A DNA stretch of 64,000 nucleotides, from NCBI GenBank assembly GCA_003864495.1, contig ML133442.1, positions 1,801,731 to 1,865,730 of the forward strand. The letters run 5' to 3'. A program made the translations under genes and the position numbers. This document shows, in pieces, positions 55,082 through 64,000 of the stretch (the first letter of the stretch is position 1; each line of letters starts with the position of its first letter). The DNA is from Nemopilema nomurai. Taxonomy: Eukaryota; Cnidaria; Scyphozoa; Rhizostomeae; Rhizostomatidae. The notes beneath the pieces were generated by a model. It was given only the letters and a program-made list of their open reading frames with translations, ran no database searches and was not told the DNA's origin.

Positions 55082-56591
55082 TTCGATTAACACCTAAAGG
55101 ATGTCAAATGCTTGACTACAAACTAACAAGCATCCAGCCTCGGTTTCGGTTCTCTGTTAGACAAAGTAAAGTCTACACATGTTTTAAATGGAGGGCTACT
55201 GTGGCTGGAGCAGAAGGAAGAAGCAATTGGCTGACGAAGACATAATATTTCTTAATTGTTAACTACAGCATCTTCCACCCAGAAAGTGTTTTCCTTAACT
55301 TTTCATGTAAACATCATGGGGCCTTTGCCCAAAAACTGTCCTCCTTTGGTGACGCTTTGCTTACAAAGGAAAAAGGAAAGTTAATTGACGAAAGTATCGT
55401 CTCATCTACTCATCGTGCTGCACTGCTGAACATGCAATCTCGATTTTAATTTAACGTGAATTGTCATGACATAAACTTATCTTCAGCATAATACAAGTAA
55501 TGATTAGCCTCTTCGTGAATAAGCCCACCATGGAAGAAGATTAGCAATTTGGATGATAGATCAATTTTTGAATGCAATGTTGCTCTCATCTAATACCCTG
55601 CTTGCTTTAAATTTATTTGGATTGAAACATAGGCAGTTAAAACAGCGAGAAGAAGCAAATAGAAGGATAATAAGCAAGAGAGACGATATCAAATCTTACT
55701 GTTGTGTTGTGAACTTTAATACAATTAATATGCAAGGGAAGGCGCAAAATTTGATGTTAAATACTTATCTAAGAATAATAAAACTTTCAAGAAACTTTTG
55801 AAAAATTAAGAAACTTTTAGTACTAGGACCCAAGCAAGGTTTCTCATAACAAAAACGTGTAGACACAAGTCAAATATGAAAGAGGACGACAATTCCGAAG
55901 CTGGCAACAGGAATCGAAATCCCAAGTCAGCGCTGCTGTTTTTAAGCCAAATACAGTTAAATATAGCTTTTGTTCTGAATTTCTGACAAAATGCACTGCT
56001 TTAGAATATAGCTTTAAAAGCGACTAACAAATTGTGAGTACTTTAGAAAAGAGACTGGAAAGAAAAATGTTTGATGACTGGCCAATCGCACTCTACTTCT
56101 TACAGATTATCGCATGGTCTCCTCCCACAACTGGCAAATAACGTCTGCATACTCTGAGGTCGAATAGAAAATTGAATGCAAAAATGATTGCTCTGTAACC
56201 CGTGCAAACATTTTGATTGAGTTACGATAACTTGTGTTAAGAAAGGAATCAGATGATGACGAATCTAAAAATAATGCATAACAACAAAAGTATTGAGCAA
56301 TCTACAGCTATGGGTATTCTTTAGAGAACTTTAGCACCCAGTAATGACAATTTTGGGGAGTCTTTTTGTCTCTCCTATGACAATTTAAACACAAGAATTC
56401 GTGTCATTGAAATGAGGCATTGTGGAAAAGAGGCTTGGTCATCATTCGGTTTTCTTCTCTTTTCCAGAGTTTTAACGAGGTATTTGGCCGTGACTGGTTT
56501 ACTTTATATTGCCGCTGTTGTACCAGCCCTGCGTCTTATTCAAGAATCTTTAAACAACACACTAAGATATTCAGGACAAAGCGAAAGCGAA
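55082..56591. promoter_or_regulatory. Divergent intergenic region between TMEM35B-like and taxilin genes
   Basis: 1.5 kb between divergent start codons, so it should hold both promoters. An open frame at 55553-55801 is AT-rich and unassigned. A frame from ATG at 56412 runs in frame into the taxilin start and would add a hydrophobic stretch (VTGLLYIAAVVPAL); this is more likely 5' UTR. Confidence 0.45.
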
Positions 56592-63797
<7,206 letters not shown>

Positions 63798-64000
63798 TTT
63801 TACCATCTACTGTACAATTTTAATAGCAATTAGTTAATTTTCTTTGTACCTGTCGATAAGTGTGGGCATTTTTTGAGATTGTTGTGTACTATGCATTGGA
63901 TTTCAGTGGAATTATACCTAGTCATTTCAATGGTGTTTGACGTCAGCATTTGCCTGTCTATTACAGAGTTGACGGATGCTAGGCGTTCTTGATGCTACTT
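63798..64000 (+). other. Taxilin 3' UTR
   Basis: Non-coding sequence after the stop codon. No AATAAA is seen before the window ends, so the poly(A) site is probably outside. Confidence 0.55.

Noticed and set aside
56412..56591. N-terminal extension of taxilin with a hydrophobic segment
   Set aside because: In frame, but taxilins lack membrane segments. The ATG at 56592 gives the normal acidic N-terminus, so this is treated as 5' UTR.

Overview
The window looks like nuclear DNA of an early-branching animal, most likely a cnidarian. Genes are intron-rich with short GT-AG introns, flanks are AT-rich, the protein families are metazoan, and tandem repeats and DNA-transposon relics are common. The species cannot be fixed from the sequence alone. 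All gene models below were assembled by hand: splice sites were chosen so that reading phase is kept through every exon and the product matches known families.

Layout. (1) 1-6.2 kb, plus strand: the 3' part of a collagen-like gene, with short Gly-X-Y exons followed by one large exon for a repetitive Glu/Ala/Pro/Ser tail. (2) 7.0-10.3 kb, minus strand: a complete 7-exon dehydrodolichyl diphosphate synthase gene (DHDDS). About 400 bp away, head to head, lies (3) 10.7-32.1 kb, plus strand: a complete 46-exon PHIP/BRWD gene (WD40 repeats, Tudor-like module, two bromodomains, about 1,876 residues). (4) 33.3-44.7 kb: a large inverted duplication with 3.9-kb arms. Each arm holds an intronless six-zinc-finger gene of the MTF1 type. 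The 3.6-kb spacer holds transposon debris and a MITE. (5) 45.2-49.35 kb: a decayed hAT-type transposon with a 2.1-kb minisatellite inside it and a Tc1/mariner remnant nested in it. (6) 49.6-52.3 kb, plus: complete BUD13 (4 coding exons). (7) 53.1-55.1 kb, minus: complete TMEM35B-like gene (2 exons), convergent with BUD13. (8) 56.6-63.8 kb, plus: complete taxilin gene (13 coding exons).

The genes are unrelated housekeeping or regulatory genes (dolichol synthesis, chromatin reading, metal-type transcription factor, splicing, membrane protein, vesicle traffic). There is no operon or pathway cluster. The most interesting features concern genome evolution: the inverted MTF1 duplication, in which one copy has lost a zinc ligand of finger 2; a minisatellite that appears to have grown out of transposase codons; a second hAT relic showing the same pattern; and a collagen gene with a very long acidic tail.
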